A stretch of DNA of 64,000 bases, taken from Desulfobacterales bacterium. Lineage in GTDB: Bacteria > Desulfobacterota > Desulfobacteria > Desulfobacterales > Desulfosarcinaceae. Position numbers and translations under genes: made by a program. The stretch spans positions 51,621-115,620 of the forward strand of contig JACRDD010000034.1 in NCBI GenBank assembly GCA_016218685.1, written 5' to 3'. Positions 8,846-18,653 of this stretch are shown here, piece after piece (position 1 is the stretch's first letter; every line of letters begins with the position of its first letter). The notes beneath the pieces were generated by a model. The model was not told where the DNA came from, did not search any database, and saw nothing but the letters and a program-made list of their open reading frames with translations.

Positions 8846-11110
8846 TTATTTGATCGTAATTGTCTTCTTGTCCAGCATCTGATTGTCCTGGCCCAGAATA
8901 TAGCGCACCTCATAGGTGCCCGGCTCGTCGGGCGCTTTGAGTTTCGCCGGATTGCCTCTGTGCGCGTAAACATAATGGATGTAGCCGTCTTCGGCTTGAC
9001 CGGGCGTGGCGATGCTGATGTAGTCGGGTTTATACCCCGGCCCCTGCCATTTGACTTCGAAGAGCGCCTTCGCCGCGGCCGTGGTGGGTGGCGACACCGA
9101 GGCGGTCACCGGTTTGATGGTAATGGGGCTCTTGGCCAGCAGCTTGTTGTCCTGGCCCAGGATGTAGCGCACTTCGTAGTTTCCCGGTTCGGAGGGCACC
9201 TGAAGTTTCAACGGAGAGCCCTTCTTGGTGTAGGTGTAGAAGAGATAGACATCCTCGGGCTGGTCCGTCCGCGCGATGGAGATGTAATCCGGCTGGTTTC
9301 CGGGCCCTTGCCAGGCGACCTCGATTTCACTGGCCGCGTCGGCCGCGGCCGGCGCCTGGACCGAAGCGCCCACGGCCTTGATGACGATGGTGGTTTTGGC
9401 CAGCAGTTTGTTGCCCTGGCCCAGGATGTAACGCACCTCGTAGGTGCCGGCCGTCGAAGGCGCCTGAAGCTTCAAGGGCGAACCCTTCTTGGTGTAGGTG
9501 TAGTGCAGATAGCCTTCCGGCTCCTGGTCGGGCTTGGCGATGGAGATGTAGTCCGGCGGGTTGTTGGGGCCTTGCCAGGCGACCTCGATCTGGCTGGCCA
9601 CGTCGGCCTCGGCCGGGGCCTGAACCCCGGCGGTGACGGCCTGAATGGCGATGGGCGCCTTGGCCAGCAGTTTGTTGCCCTGGCCCAGGATGTAGCGCAC
9701 CTCGTAGTTGCCCGGTTCCGCGGGCGCCTGCACTTTTAAAGGCGAACCCTTCTTGGTGTAGGTGTAGTGCAGATATTGCTCGGGCGGCTGCTCGGGCCGG
9801 GCGATGGCGATGTAGTCGGGCGCATTGTTGGGCCCTTTCCAGGCCACATCGATGGGGGTGGCCACGTTGGCCACCGGTGGGGCCTCGACGCTGGCGCCCA
9901 CGCCCTTGATCTCGATGGGCGCCTTGGCCAGCAGTTCATGGCCCTTGCCCATGATGTAGCGCACCTCATAGGCGCCCGGCTCGGACGGGGCTTGCAGCTT
10001 CAGCGGCGAGCCCTTGCTGGTGTAGGTGTATTCCAGGTAGCCGGCGGCCGGCTGATCCGGCCGGGCCATGGTGATGTAGTCGCCGGCATAGGCCGGCCCG
10101 GTCCATTGGACATCGATGGGGGTGGCCACGTCCGCCGCAGGCGGCACTTGCAGCGTGGCCTGCACCGGCGTGACCTGGATGTCGGCCCGTCCGATCACCT
10201 TGTTGCTCTGGCCATGGATGTAGCGCAGTTCATAGGCGCCCACCTTGCCAGGGGCCGTGAAGAGGGCCGGATTGCCCAGCTTGGTGTAGGCATAATCCAG
10301 GTGGTGCTCGTCCTTGGCCTCCTTTTCGGCGATGGTGATATAGTCATCCCGGCTGTTGGGGCCTTCCCACTGCACCGAAACGCCCGATCCGGCCGGCACG
10401 CTGGGTGGCCCGGTCAATTTGGCCGTGCCCGGATCTTCCACCACGGGCGGCGGCGGGGCCTGGACCTCTTCCAGGGTTTTAAAGAGCGCGTCGCGCAACT
10501 GCCCGGCATTGTCGGCCGCCAGGAACAGGCCGCCGGTCTTGTCGGCCAGGCACTTGAGACGCGCCTGGTCTTCCTTGGCGATGTCGAAGCCGATCACATG
10601 CACCGTAAAATCCACGCCGCTCATGGCCAGCTCGGCCGCCAGGGCGCAGGGATCGATGTCGCAGGTCTCGATGCCGTCGCTCACCAGGATGACCGTGGCT
10701 TTTTCTTCGCTGTAGCGCAAGGCCACGGCCGCCTGGCGCACCGCATCGCTGAGCGGCGTTTTGCCCTTGGGGTTGAGGGCCTGGATCTTGGCCTTCATGG
10801 CCGCGGCATTGTGCGGCCCCACCGGGATCATCATTTCGATGTCCTTGCAGTCGCCCTTGCGGCGGTGGCCGTAGACCATCAGGCCGGTCTCGAAGTCGGC
10901 CGGCACCGCGGTCGACAGTTCCGCCATGACCTCCTTGGCGATGTCGATCTTGGCCCGGCCCTCGATCTGGCCCCACATGGAGCCGGAGGCATCGAAGACC
11001 AGCATCAGGCGGGCCTTGACCGGCCCACCCGCCTGGGCCGCCCCGCACAGGATGAAAAACAAAGCGGCCCAGCCGGCCGCCCAAAAGAAACGCGTCATTT
11101 GCCTTGGCAT
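8846..11110 (-). CDS. Exported VWA-domain protein with six Ig-like repeats
   Basis: The 754-residue protein has a signal peptide (cleavage predicted after AQA, residue 27) and a von Willebrand A domain at about 33-215. The MIDAS residues are visible: DASGS at 40-44, the Thr of GKTPLSDA and the Asp of VSDGIETC. It is followed by a Pro-rich linker and six consecutive repeats of about 85-88 residues. Each repeat carries W-x-GP-N, DYI-I, YxYTKKGSPLK and a terminal YEVRYILGQ. These look like beta-sandwich modules. The architecture suggests a periplasmic or surface adhesion/scaffold protein. The start at 11110 has GGAGGTGGGCA before ATG; the longer frame from 11224 has no signal sequence. Confidence 0.88.
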   Translation of the reverse strand: MPRQMTRFFWAAGWAALFFILCGAAQAGGPVKARLMLVFDASGSMWGQIEGRAKIDIAKEVMAELSTAVPADFETGLMVYGHRRKGDCKDIEMMIPVGPHNAAAMKAKIQALNPKGKTPLSDAVRQAAVALRYSEEKATVILVSDGIETCDIDPCALAAELAMSGVDFTVHVIGFDIAKEDQARLKCLADKTGGLFLAADNAGQLRDALFKTLEEVQAPPPPVVEDPGTAKLTGPPSVPAGSGVSVQWEGPNSRDDYITIAEKEAKDEHHLDYAYTKLGNPALFTAPGKVGAYELRYIHGQSNKVIGRADIQVTPVQATLQVPPAADVATPIDVQWTGPAYAGDYITMARPDQPAAGYLEYTYTSKGSPLKLQAPSEPGAYEVRYIMGKGHELLAKAPIEIKGVGASVEAPPVANVATPIDVAWKGPNNAPDYIAIARPEQPPEQYLHYTYTKKGSPLKVQAPAEPGNYEVRYILGQGNKLLAKAPIAIQAVTAGVQAPAEADVASQIEVAWQGPNNPPDYISIAKPDQEPEGYLHYTYTKKGSPLKLQAPSTAGTYEVRYILGQGNKLLAKTTIVIKAVGASVQAPAAADAASEIEVAWQGPGNQPDYISIARTDQPEDVYLFYTYTKKGSPLKLQVPSEPGNYEVRYILGQDNKLLAKSPITIKPVTASVSPPTTAAAKALFEVKWQGPGYKPDYISIATPGQAEDGYIHYVYAHRGNPAKLKAPDEPGTYEVRYILGQDNQMLDKKTITIK

Positions 11111-11250
11111 TGCCCACCTCCGAAAGTCACCGTCTACCGGTTGTTGTGGCATCCTGAAAAACTCGGTAATACTCGAACGATACGCGGGGGAAGTATCGCA
11201 AAGCGGCCGGGGAGTGTCAATCACAGTAAAGCCATCAAGGAGTCGACACC

Positions 11251-11994
11251 ATGCGGGGCCTGATCGATGCCCATGCCCATCTGAACGAGATCGAAGCGCT
11301 CGGCGAGGCTCTGGCCGAGGCCCGCCGGGTCGGGGTCGCTCAAGTCGTGGCCATGGGCATGGAGAGGCTCTCCAACGAGCAGAATCTGCGTCTGGCCCTC
11401 CAGTACCCGGGCCAGGTGCGGCCGGCGCTGGGCTACCATCCCTGGTCCCTGGAAGCGGAGCAGGTGGATGCCACCTTGGCGCATATCCGGGAACACCTGC
11501 CCCAATGCGTGGCCCTGGGCGAAGTCGGCCTGGACTACAAGGTCAAGGTTCCCAAAAAGCTTCAGCAAGAAGTATTTGCGCGCCTGCTGGAGATCGCTGC
11601 CGAACAGGACAAGCCGGCGGTAGTGCACTGCCGCTTCTCCCACCTGCGCGCCTACGCCATGGTGCGTGCCGCCGGCCTCCGCCGCGCCGTCTTCCACTGG
11701 TACAGCGGCCCCCTGGATGTGCTCGACGCGATTTTGGCCGACGGCTATTTCATCTCCGTAACGCCCGCCCTGGCCTACAGCCCGCCCCACCGCGCCGCCG
11801 CCCAACACGCGCCCCTCGACCGCATCCTCGTGGAGACCGACAGCCCCGTCAGCTACCAAGGCCGTCCCTCGCGCCCGGCCGATCTACTGCAAACCATCGA
11901 ACAGCTCAGCCAACTCAAACAGATCCCCATGGAAGAGACGGCCCGGACCACGGCCGGCAATGCGCGCCGCTTCTATGATCTGCCTGCAGCTTGA
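11251..11994 (+). CDS. TatD family metal-dependent hydrolase
   Basis: This 247-residue protein shows the TatD metal ligands in order: His8 and His10 in DAHAHL, the Glu of GEVGLDY, His in VVHCRF and the Asp of VETDSPV. TatD proteins are TIM-barrel hydrolases, several with 3'-5' deoxyribonuclease activity. An AAGGAG Shine-Dalgarno lies before the ATG at 11251. It stands alone, divergent from the VWA gene and upstream of the sensor kinase. The family is clear; the exact substrate (DNA or other) cannot be told. Confidence 0.9.
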   Translation: MRGLIDAHAHLNEIEALGEALAEARRVGVAQVVAMGMERLSNEQNLRLALQYPGQVRPALGYHPWSLEAEQVDATLAHIREHLPQCVALGEVGLDYKVKVPKKLQQEVFARLLEIAAEQDKPAVVHCRFSHLRAYAMVRAAGLRRAVFHWYSGPLDVLDAILADGYFISVTPALAYSPPHRAAAQHAPLDRILVETDSPVSYQGRPSRPADLLQTIEQLSQLKQIPMEETARTTAGNARRFYDLPAA

Positions 11995-12034
11995 AGAATC
12001 GGCGATCATAATCGATTAATCCCCATAATCTACA

Positions 12035-12064
12035 TTGACATAACAAAAGCCGTACGCTTAATCT
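12035..12064 (+). promoter_or_regulatory. Possible sigma-70 promoter for the sensor kinase
   Basis: A perfect -35 box TTGACA at 12035-12040 is followed, 18 bases later, by a poor -10 (TAATCT at 12059-12064). The site lies 94 bases upstream of the kinase start. The -10 match is weak, so this is tentative. Confidence 0.35.
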
Positions 12065-12157
12065 CGACAAAGCCGGTCTGACGAATTCATCCACTCTTCC
12101 GCGGGCTGTGCAATACTAGAAAAAGTGAAGATCTATTTTCAGGTGCGCACGACCATC

Positions 12158-14404
12158 ATGTCTGACAAGCCCACATACGAGGATCTGGAGCGCAAACTTC
12201 GCGAATTGGAAGCGGCCGAATCCGGACGCAAGCGGGCCGAGGAGGCCTTGCGTAAACATCAGGCCATGTTCAACAAGGTGCTGGATTCCGTGCCGCAGTC
12301 CATCTTTTGGAAGGATCATGAGGGCCGCTACCTGGGTTGCAATCGCGTTTTTGCCGCGGCCGTGGGATTGGCCGAACCCGAGCAAATCATCGGCAAGACG
12401 GATTACGACCTGCCCTGGCCGCGTGAAGATGCCGATGCCTACCGGGCCGACGATCGGGAGGTGCTGCAGAGCAATCAACCGAAACGCCATATCATCGAAC
12501 CCCTGCAACAGGCCGATGGCCTTCGACTCTGGATCGATACATCCAAAGCTCCGCTGCTGGACGAAGGCGGTCGACCCTTTGGCGTTCTGGGCGTCTACGA
12601 GGACATCACCGAGCGCAAGCTCATGGAAGACGCCCTGGAGAAACGGATGCTGGCATTGACCAAGCCGTTGAGCGATCCCGAGGGCATCGCTTTTGTGGAT
12701 CTGTTCAACGTCAAAGATCTCCAGCGCCTCCAGGATGAGTTTGCCCAGGCCACCGGCGTGGCCTCCATCATCACGCACCCGGATGGAACGCCCATCACCG
12801 CCCCGAGCAATTTTTGCCGTCTGTGCTCCGAAATTATCCGCCAGACCGAAGCCGGCCGCAGCAACTGTTTCCACTCCGATGCCATCATCGGCCGCACCTG
12901 CGCCAATGGCCCTACCATTCAAACCTGCCTGAGCGGCGGGCTATGGGACGCGGGCGCGGGCATTTCCGTGGGCGGACGCCACCTGGCCAACTGGCTGATC
13001 GGCCAGGTGCGCGACGAAACCCAGACCGAAGAAAAAATGCGCGTCTATGCCAGAGCCATCGGCGCCGATGAAGATCGGGTTGTTGAAGCCTTCCGCACCG
13101 TCCCCGCCATGTCACGGGAACAATTCGGAAGAGTTGCCCAGGTACTTTTTACGCTGGCCAACCAGCTTTCCACCTTGGCTTACCACAACGTTCAACAGGC
13201 CAGGCTGATCAGCGACTTGAAGAAAGCGGAAAAAGAACAGAAGCATTTGCAGTTGCAGTTGATCCAGGCCCAGAAGATGGAATCGGTGGGGCGGCTGGCA
13301 GGGGGCGTGGCGCATGATTTTAACAATATGCTCAGTATTATCTCCGGCAATGCGGAAATGATTCTGCAAGACGCGGATCGAGATTTCCCGTTTTTCGAAA
13401 ATCTCCAGGAAATCAGCAAAGCCGCGGAGCGTTCGACCAACCTCACGCGCCAGTTGTTGGCCTTTGCGCGCAAACAGACGATCGCTCCCAAGGTGCTTGA
13501 CCTCAACGAGACCTTGGAAGGCATGCTTAAAATGCTCCGGCGCCTGATCGGCGAAGATATCGATCTCGCCTGGTTACCCAAACAGGAGTTGTGGCCGGTC
13601 AAAGTCGATCCTTCCCAAATAGACCAGATGTTGACCAATTTGTGCATCAATGCCCGGGATTCGATCAAGGGCGTCGGCAAGGTTACCATCGAGACGGCCA
13701 ATGTCAGTTTCGACGAGGAGTACTGCCGCGAACATGACGAATGCCTTCCCGGCGATTTCATAGGGATCGTGGTAAGCGATAATGGCTGCGGCATGGACCA
13801 GCAAACTCTCGAAATCCTTTTTGAACCTTTTTTTACCACTAAGGAAATAGGCAAGGGCACCGGGCTTGGCCTTGCGACGGTTTACGGCATCGTAAAGCAA
13901 AACAATGGATTCATCAATGTTTACAGCGAGCTGGGCAGCGGGACGACCTTTAAAGCCTACTTGCCGAGATATGCGGAGGTGATTGAAAAGGCCCCCCAAA
14001 AAGGGTCGGAGATGGCTGTCGGAACCGGCGACGAAACTATTCTGGTGGTGGAGGACGAAAAGGGAATTCTACAGATGACCACCAAGATACTTGAACGCCT
14101 TGGGTATAAAGTGCTTTCCGCTTCCAGTCCGCTCGAGGCCATCCGCACCGCTGAATCCTACGCCGGCAAGATCGACATGCTCATTTCCGATGTGGTCATG
14201 CCCGAGATGAGCGGCCGCGACATGGCGGCAAAATTGCTGCAAGCATACCCGGGTCTCAAGTGCCTGTTCATGTCCGGTTATACTGCCAACGTGATTGCCC
14301 ATCATGGGATCTTGGATGAAGGCATCCGATTCATCAACAAACCGTTTTCAATGAAGGCGCTTGCCGCCAAGGTCCGGGAGATTCTAAATGAACCTCAAAA
14401 ATGA
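12158..14404 (+). CDS. Hybrid sensor histidine kinase: PAS-PocR-HisKA-HATPase-REC
   Basis: This 748-residue cytoplasmic signalling protein starts with a charged coiled coil (1-34), then a PAS domain (about 35-155). A PocR ligand-binding domain (about 175-345) follows, with conserved Cys at 220, 223, 237, 248 and 257. Next come a HisKA helix with phospho-acceptor His386 in GVAHDFNN, a HATPase domain (VSDNGCGMD, GTGLGLATVYG), and a receiver domain with phospho-Asp678 in LISDVVMPEMSG. No membrane segment is seen, so it senses a cytoplasmic signal. PocR domains bind small hydrocarbon derivatives in propanediol regulators. The adjacent carboxylase genes could be a target, but that is inference. 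I chose the ATG at 12158 because MSDKPTYEDLE is the usual family start; a GTG at 12125 is in frame. Confidence 0.9.
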   Translation: MSDKPTYEDLERKLRELEAAESGRKRAEEALRKHQAMFNKVLDSVPQSIFWKDHEGRYLGCNRVFAAAVGLAEPEQIIGKTDYDLPWPREDADAYRADDREVLQSNQPKRHIIEPLQQADGLRLWIDTSKAPLLDEGGRPFGVLGVYEDITERKLMEDALEKRMLALTKPLSDPEGIAFVDLFNVKDLQRLQDEFAQATGVASIITHPDGTPITAPSNFCRLCSEIIRQTEAGRSNCFHSDAIIGRTCANGPTIQTCLSGGLWDAGAGISVGGRHLANWLIGQVRDETQTEEKMRVYARAIGADEDRVVEAFRTVPAMSREQFGRVAQVLFTLANQLSTLAYHNVQQARLISDLKKAEKEQKHLQLQLIQAQKMESVGRLAGGVAHDFNNMLSIISGNAEMILQDADRDFPFFENLQEISKAAERSTNLTRQLLAFARKQTIAPKVLDLNETLEGMLKMLRRLIGEDIDLAWLPKQELWPVKVDPSQIDQMLTNLCINARDSIKGVGKVTIETANVSFDEEYCREHDECLPGDFIGIVVSDNGCGMDQQTLEILFEPFFTTKEIGKGTGLGLATVYGIVKQNNGFINVYSELGSGTTFKAYLPRYAEVIEKAPQKGSEMAVGTGDETILVVEDEKGILQMTTKILERLGYKVLSASSPLEAIRTAESYAGKIDMLISDVVMPEMSGRDMAAKLLQAYPGLKCLFMSGYTANVIAHHGILDEGIRFINKPFSMKALAAKVREILNEPQK

Positions 14405-14653
14405 AACCCACATTGAAGCTGATGAGTGATAGGGCCTGGAAGAAGAGAAAATAGCTGACCGTAACGCATGGCTTTCGGCCGGCACGGGGGGCTTTACACT
14501 TATAAAATCTGTTGAAAAGCCTAACACGATTCTATAAGGTGCCAACCTTACCTTCGGCCTATTCAGGCTTTCAAAAGATCCCCCCAGGGTCGTTCAAGAA
14601 GCGCAAAGCAGGACCCGAAGCAATATTCGATGCATTGAGGGAAAGGAAACGCC

Positions 14654-16201
14654 ATGGTTGAGATCAAGCACGACAACATTCTGTCGCTGGCCAGGATGCG
14701 GGACAGCGCCTTCAAGGGTGGCGGCCTGGACCGCATCGAGGCCCAGCACCAGCGGGGCAAGCTCACGGCCCGGGAGCGCATCGACCTTTTGCTGGATGAA
14801 GGATCGTTCGAAGAGATCGACATCCTCAAGGTCGGCCGCGGCGACCTGGGCAGCACCAGCTTTCCGGGCGATGGCGTGATCACCGGCCACGGCAAGATCA
14901 ATGGGCGCGAAGTATTCGTTTTCAGTCAGGATTTCACGGTCATGGGCGGCTCCCTGGGTGAAGCCCACTCCCAGAAGATCTGCAAGGTCATGGATCTGGC
15001 CAGCCGGGTGGGTTCGCCCCTCATCGGCCTGAACGACTCGGGCGGCGCGCGCATCCAGGAGGGCGTGGATGCCCTGGCGGCCTACGGCGAGATCTTTCAC
15101 CGCAACGTCCACGCCAGCGGGGTCGTGCCCCAGATTTCGTGCATGATGGGACCCTGCGCCGGCGGCGCGGTCTACAGCCCTTCGATCACCGACTTCGTCT
15201 TCATGGTCGAGCGCACCTCCTACATGTTCGTCACCGGCCCCAACGTGGTCAAAACCGTTATTCACAAGGAGATCAGCGCCGAAGAACTGGGCGGCGCCAG
15301 TGCCCACAGCGAAAAGAGCGGCGTGGCCCACTTCGTCTATCCCAACGACATCCTCTGCTTGCGGGGCGTGCGCCAACTGATCAACTACCTGCCGTCCAAC
15401 AACAAGCAAAAGGCGCCCTTCCTGGATCTGAACGATCCGCCCGAGCGCACCGACCCCACCCTGGATTACCTGGTGCCGCCCAACCCCAACCAGAGCTACG
15501 ACATGAACGTGCTGATCTACAGCATCCTGGACGGCGCCGAATTCCTGGAAGTTCACTCGAACTTCGCGCGCAACATCATCTGCGGATTCGGCCGGCTGGG
15601 CGGGCAGACCATCGGCCTGGTGGCCAACCAACCGGCCGTGCTGGCCGGCGTGCTGGACAACAACGCCTCGTTCAAGGCCGCCCGCTTCGTGCGCTTCTGC
15701 GATGCCTTCAACATCCCCCTGATCTGCCTAGTGGACGTGCCCGGCTTCATGCCCGGCCCGGAGCAGGAGCACGGCGGCATCATCCGCCACGGCGCCAAGC
15801 TGCTCTACGCCTTCACCGAGGCCACCGTGCCGCGCATCACCGTCATCGTGCGCAAAGCCTACGGCGGGGCCTACCTGGTGATGAACTCCAAGCACATCCA
15901 CTGCGACATCAACTATGCCTGGCCCACGGCCGAGATCGCCGTGCTCGGGCCCCGGGGTGCCTCGGAGATCGTCTACCGCAAGGAGATCGACAGCGCGGCG
16001 GACCCCGAAGCCTTTTTAAACGAAAAGATGGAGCAATACCGCAAGCATTACGTCAATCCATTCGTGGCGGCCAAACGTGGCTATATCGATGACGTGATCT
16101 TCCCCCGGGACACGCGCCACCGGCTGATCCGTACCTTGCAGTTTTTGGAAAGCAAGATCGGCCCGCGTCCGGATCGCAAACACGGCAACATTCCCTTGTG
16201 A
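14654..16201 (+). CDS. pccB: Acyl-CoA carboxylase carboxyltransferase subunit, propionyl-CoA type
   Basis: The 515-residue protein is full length for the beta subunit of propionyl-CoA carboxylase. It has the N-terminal [19 protein letters not shown], the first oxyanion region [17 protein letters not shown], and the C-terminal [20 protein letters not shown] and GGAYLVMNS. It transfers carboxyl from biotin to an acyl-CoA, making methylmalonyl-CoA if the substrate is propionyl-CoA. The biotin-carrying partner follows eight bases after its stop. In sulfate-reducing deltaproteobacteria such enzymes serve propionate or branched-chain metabolism. Acetyl-CoA or another short acyl-CoA cannot be excluded from sequence alone. 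Confidence 0.92.
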   Translation: MVEIKHDNILSLARMRDSAFKGGGLDRIEAQHQRGKLTARERIDLLLDEGSFEEIDILKVGRGDLGSTSFPGDGVITGHGKINGREVFVFSQDFTVMGGSLGEAHSQKICKVMDLASRVGSPLIGLNDSGGARIQEGVDALAAYGEIFHRNVHASGVVPQISCMMGPCAGGAVYSPSITDFVFMVERTSYMFVTGPNVVKTVIHKEISAEELGGASAHSEKSGVAHFVYPNDILCLRGVRQLINYLPSNNKQKAPFLDLNDPPERTDPTLDYLVPPNPNQSYDMNVLIYSILDGAEFLEVHSNFARNIICGFGRLGGQTIGLVANQPAVLAGVLDNNASFKAARFVRFCDAFNIPLICLVDVPGFMPGPEQEHGGIIRHGAKLLYAFTEATVPRITVIVRKAYGGAYLVMNSKHIHCDINYAWPTAEIAVLGPRGASEIVYRKEIDSAADPEAFLNEKMEQYRKHYVNPFVAAKRGYIDDVIFPRDTRHRLIRTLQFLESKIGPRPDRKHGNIPL

Positions 16202-16209
16202 GGTAGACG

Positions 16210-18210
16210 ATGTTCAGCAAAATTCTCATCGCCAATCGTGGTGAAATCACCGTTCGCATCATTCGTACCTGCCGGCGTCTGGGCATCCGCACCGTTGCGG
16301 TCTACTCGGCGCCCGATTTCCGCAGCCTGCATGTCACCCAGGCCGACGAGGCGGTCGAGCTGGGCGGGGCCCGGCCGGCGGAATCCTACTTGAATAAGGA
16401 AAAGATCATCCAGACCGCCCTGGACACTGGGTGCCAGGCCATCCACCCGGGCTACGGCTTTTTGTCGGAGAACGCCGAATTCGCCGCCATGACGGTGAAG
16501 GCCGGCCTGACCTTTATCGGCCCGCCGGCCGAAGTGATCGCCACCCTGGGCGACAAAATCGCCGCCAAGAAGCTGGCCGTGGCCGCCGGTGTGCCCACCG
16601 TTCCCGGCCACTTGCAGGCCATTGCTTCCCTGGCGCAGGCCGAGGCCACCGCCCAGGCGGTGGGCTACCCGGTGCTGCTCAAGCCCGCGGCCGGCGGCGG
16701 CGGCAAAGGCATGCGCATCGTGGACGCGCCCGAGCAGTTGGCCGCAGCCCTCAAGGCCTGTCAGCAGGAAACCATCAAGGCCTTCGGCGACGACAGCATC
16801 TTCATCGAGCGCTACGTTCGTGCGCCGCGTCACATCGAAATCCAGATCATGGCCGATCAGCACGGCCACGTGGTGCACCTGGGCGAGCGGGAGTGCTCCA
16901 TCCAGCGGCGCTACCAGAAGATCATCGAAGAGTCGCCCTCCACAGTGCTGGACCCTGCCCTGCGCGAGCGCATGGGCACCCTGGCCTGCGAATTGGCGCG
17001 CAAGTCCGGCTATGTCAATGCCGGCACGGTGGAATTCATCCTGGCGCCGGACAAGCAATTCTACTTCCTGGAGATGAACACGCGGCTGCAGGTGGAACAC
17101 CCGGTCACCGAAAAAGTGACCGGCCTGGACCTGGTGGAATTGCAGTTGCGCATCGCCGACGGCGAAGTACTTCCCATGACCCAGGAGACCGTCCGCCTGG
17201 CGGGCTGGGCCATGGAGGCGCGCATCTGCGCCGAGGACACGACCAAGGGCTTTGTGCCTTCCGTGGGCTTGATCACGCGCTATGCCGAACCCCGGGGCCC
17301 TCAGATCCGAGTTGACAGCGGCGTGGCCGCCGGCAGCACCGTGCATCTGTTCTACGATTCCATGCTGGCCAAGGTCATCACCTGGGGCAAAAACCGCGAA
17401 GAGGCCCGGTGCCACATGGTGGAAGCGCTCAACGGCTATCACGTCGAAGGCATCAACACCAACGTGGATTTCGCCAACCGGGTCATCAACCATCCGGCGT
17501 ACATCGAAGGCCGGCTCTCCACCGACTTCATCGCCGACCATCTGCTCAATGCGGAAACGGCCGTACCGACCCCCGTGGACCGTCTGCACTTGATGGCCAT
17601 CGCCGCTACCCTGATCTATCACCTGCGCGAAGATCTGGTGCGCAACAGTTTGCTGCCCTTGAAGGCGCGCGTGGGCGGCAGCGCCACGTCCAAGGATCGG
17701 CAGGCCTATATCGCCAAAAGCAATGGCGATATCTTCGAAGTGGAGATCGCCAGGCAGCAGGATTGGCGCATCCAGATCAACGGGAAGATGTATGCGGTGA
17801 CCACGCCGCCCATGGAATACTACCGGCGCCGGTTGAAGCTGACCATCAACGGCCAACTGCACTATTTCCGCCTGCGTTACAGCGGCAACTTCATCCAGGC
17901 GGCCTTCAGCGGCATCGAGCGCGTTTTCGAAATCTACAATCCCCGGGAGTGGTCCCTGGCCCGGTTCATGCCCAAGCCCCTGCCCAAGGCGGCCGACAAC
18001 CTGCTTAAATGCCCCATGCCGGGGCTGGTGGTGGAGATCAAGGCCAAGCCCGGCGACCGCATTTACAAAGGGCAGGAGCTGGTCACCCTGGAATCCATGA
18101 AAATGGAGACGGCCGTGGCCTCGCCGGTGGACGCCGAAGTCGCTTCCGTGGATGTCGGCCCCGGCGATACCGTGGATACCGGCACCACGCTGATGGTGTT
18201 CAAGGTTTAA
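16210..18210 (+). CDS. pccA: Acyl-CoA carboxylase biotin-containing alpha subunit
   Basis: The 666-residue protein has an N-terminal biotin carboxylase (FSKILIANRGEITVRIIRTC), the ATP-grasp glycine loop KPAAGGGGKGM, MNTRLQVEHPVTE, a BT linker domain, and a C-terminal biotinyl domain. The biotin attachment site is Lys631 in ESMKMET. It carboxylates its own biotin with bicarbonate and ATP and passes the carboxyl to the PccB-like partner encoded just upstream. Length and domain order match bacterial PccA/methylcrotonyl-type alpha subunits. Codon use matches the neighbours. A weak hairpin after the stop (18262-18288) separates it from the peptide gene. Confidence 0.93.
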   Translation: MFSKILIANRGEITVRIIRTCRRLGIRTVAVYSAPDFRSLHVTQADEAVELGGARPAESYLNKEKIIQTALDTGCQAIHPGYGFLSENAEFAAMTVKAGLTFIGPPAEVIATLGDKIAAKKLAVAAGVPTVPGHLQAIASLAQAEATAQAVGYPVLLKPAAGGGGKGMRIVDAPEQLAAALKACQQETIKAFGDDSIFIERYVRAPRHIEIQIMADQHGHVVHLGERECSIQRRYQKIIEESPSTVLDPALRERMGTLACELARKSGYVNAGTVEFILAPDKQFYFLEMNTRLQVEHPVTEKVTGLDLVELQLRIADGEVLPMTQETVRLAGWAMEARICAEDTTKGFVPSVGLITRYAEPRGPQIRVDSGVAAGSTVHLFYDSMLAKVITWGKNREEARCHMVEALNGYHVEGINTNVDFANRVINHPAYIEGRLSTDFIADHLLNAETAVPTPVDRLHLMAIAATLIYHLREDLVRNSLLPLKARVGGSATSKDRQAYIAKSNGDIFEVEIARQQDWRIQINGKMYAVTTPPMEYYRRRLKLTINGQLHYFRLRYSGNFIQAAFSGIERVFEIYNPREWSLARFMPKPLPKAADNLLKCPMPGLVVEIKAKPGDRIYKGQELVTLESMKMETAVASPVDAEVASVDVGPGDTVDTGTTLMVFKV

Positions 18211-18261
18211 ATTAGCCCTAAAGTCCCTCCACCAGACAGCCGATAACCGGATCTAGGAAAG

Positions 18262-18288
18262 ACCGTTGAACTTCGCCTCGACGGTTTT
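18262..18288 (+). terminator. Weak hairpin after pccA
   Basis: ACCGTTGA and TCGACGGT can pair with one mismatch around an eight-base loop and are followed by TTTCC. It could end the carboxylase transcript or attenuate transcription into the peptide gene 76 bases downstream. The T-run is short. Confidence 0.35.
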
Positions 18289-18363
18289 CCGATGTGCTGG
18301 TATTTGTATCGGAATCGGATATTTGGGCGAAAATTGAACCTACCAACAGGAAGGAGAAAAGGC

Positions 18364-18561
18364 ATGCTGTTAATGAACAAAGGCGGCAAAGTCTATGATG
18401 TTCCCGAGCAGATCGCCGCGCAATATGTCGCGACGCAGTGGAGCGGCTCCCGGGAAGAGATCGGCGATATGCTGAGCACTTTGCGCAACCCGGCTTCGGC
18501 GAAATTCGAGGCCATCGACGGCTGCTGCAACGCCTACCCCAACTATTGCCCGAACAGATAG
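18364..18561 (+). CDS. Candidate RiPP precursor peptide with Cys-rich tail
   Basis: This 65-residue peptide starts at ATG 18364 with AAGGAG seven bases upstream. Residues 1-50 look like a leader: GGKVYDVPEQIAAQYV, then an acidic helix-prone stretch. The last 15 residues form a distinct tail, IDGCCNAYPNYCPNR, with Cys at 54, 55 and 62, two Tyr, two Pro and three Asn. A radical SAM/SPASM maturase starts 92 bases downstream, followed by an overlapping MFS exporter. Leader, short Cys-rich core, SPASM enzyme and exporter are the standard parts of a sactipeptide- or ranthipeptide-like RiPP operon, but I do not recognise this peptide as any named family. Neither an RRE protein nor a dedicated leader protease is adjacent. 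That it is modified is inference. Confidence 0.7.
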   Translation: MLLMNKGGKVYDVPEQIAAQYVATQWSGSREEIGDMLSTLRNPASAKFEAIDGCCNAYPNYCPNR

Positions 18562-18653
18562 GCTTTGCGTTCACGAATCGCATCCTGCCGGGATATCGGC
18601 CGCGACCGGTACCCCGGCAGGTGTCTTCCCACAGAAAGCAACGGGTTCAAACC

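Noticed and set aside
9767..11263. 498-codon plus-strand frame.
   Set aside because: It mirrors the VWA-repeat gene and reads as His/Gly/Arg-rich low-complexity sequence.
14512..14538. Promoter for pccBA (TTGAAA and TATAAG).
   Set aside because: The spacer is only 15 bases, too short for a confident sigma-70 call.
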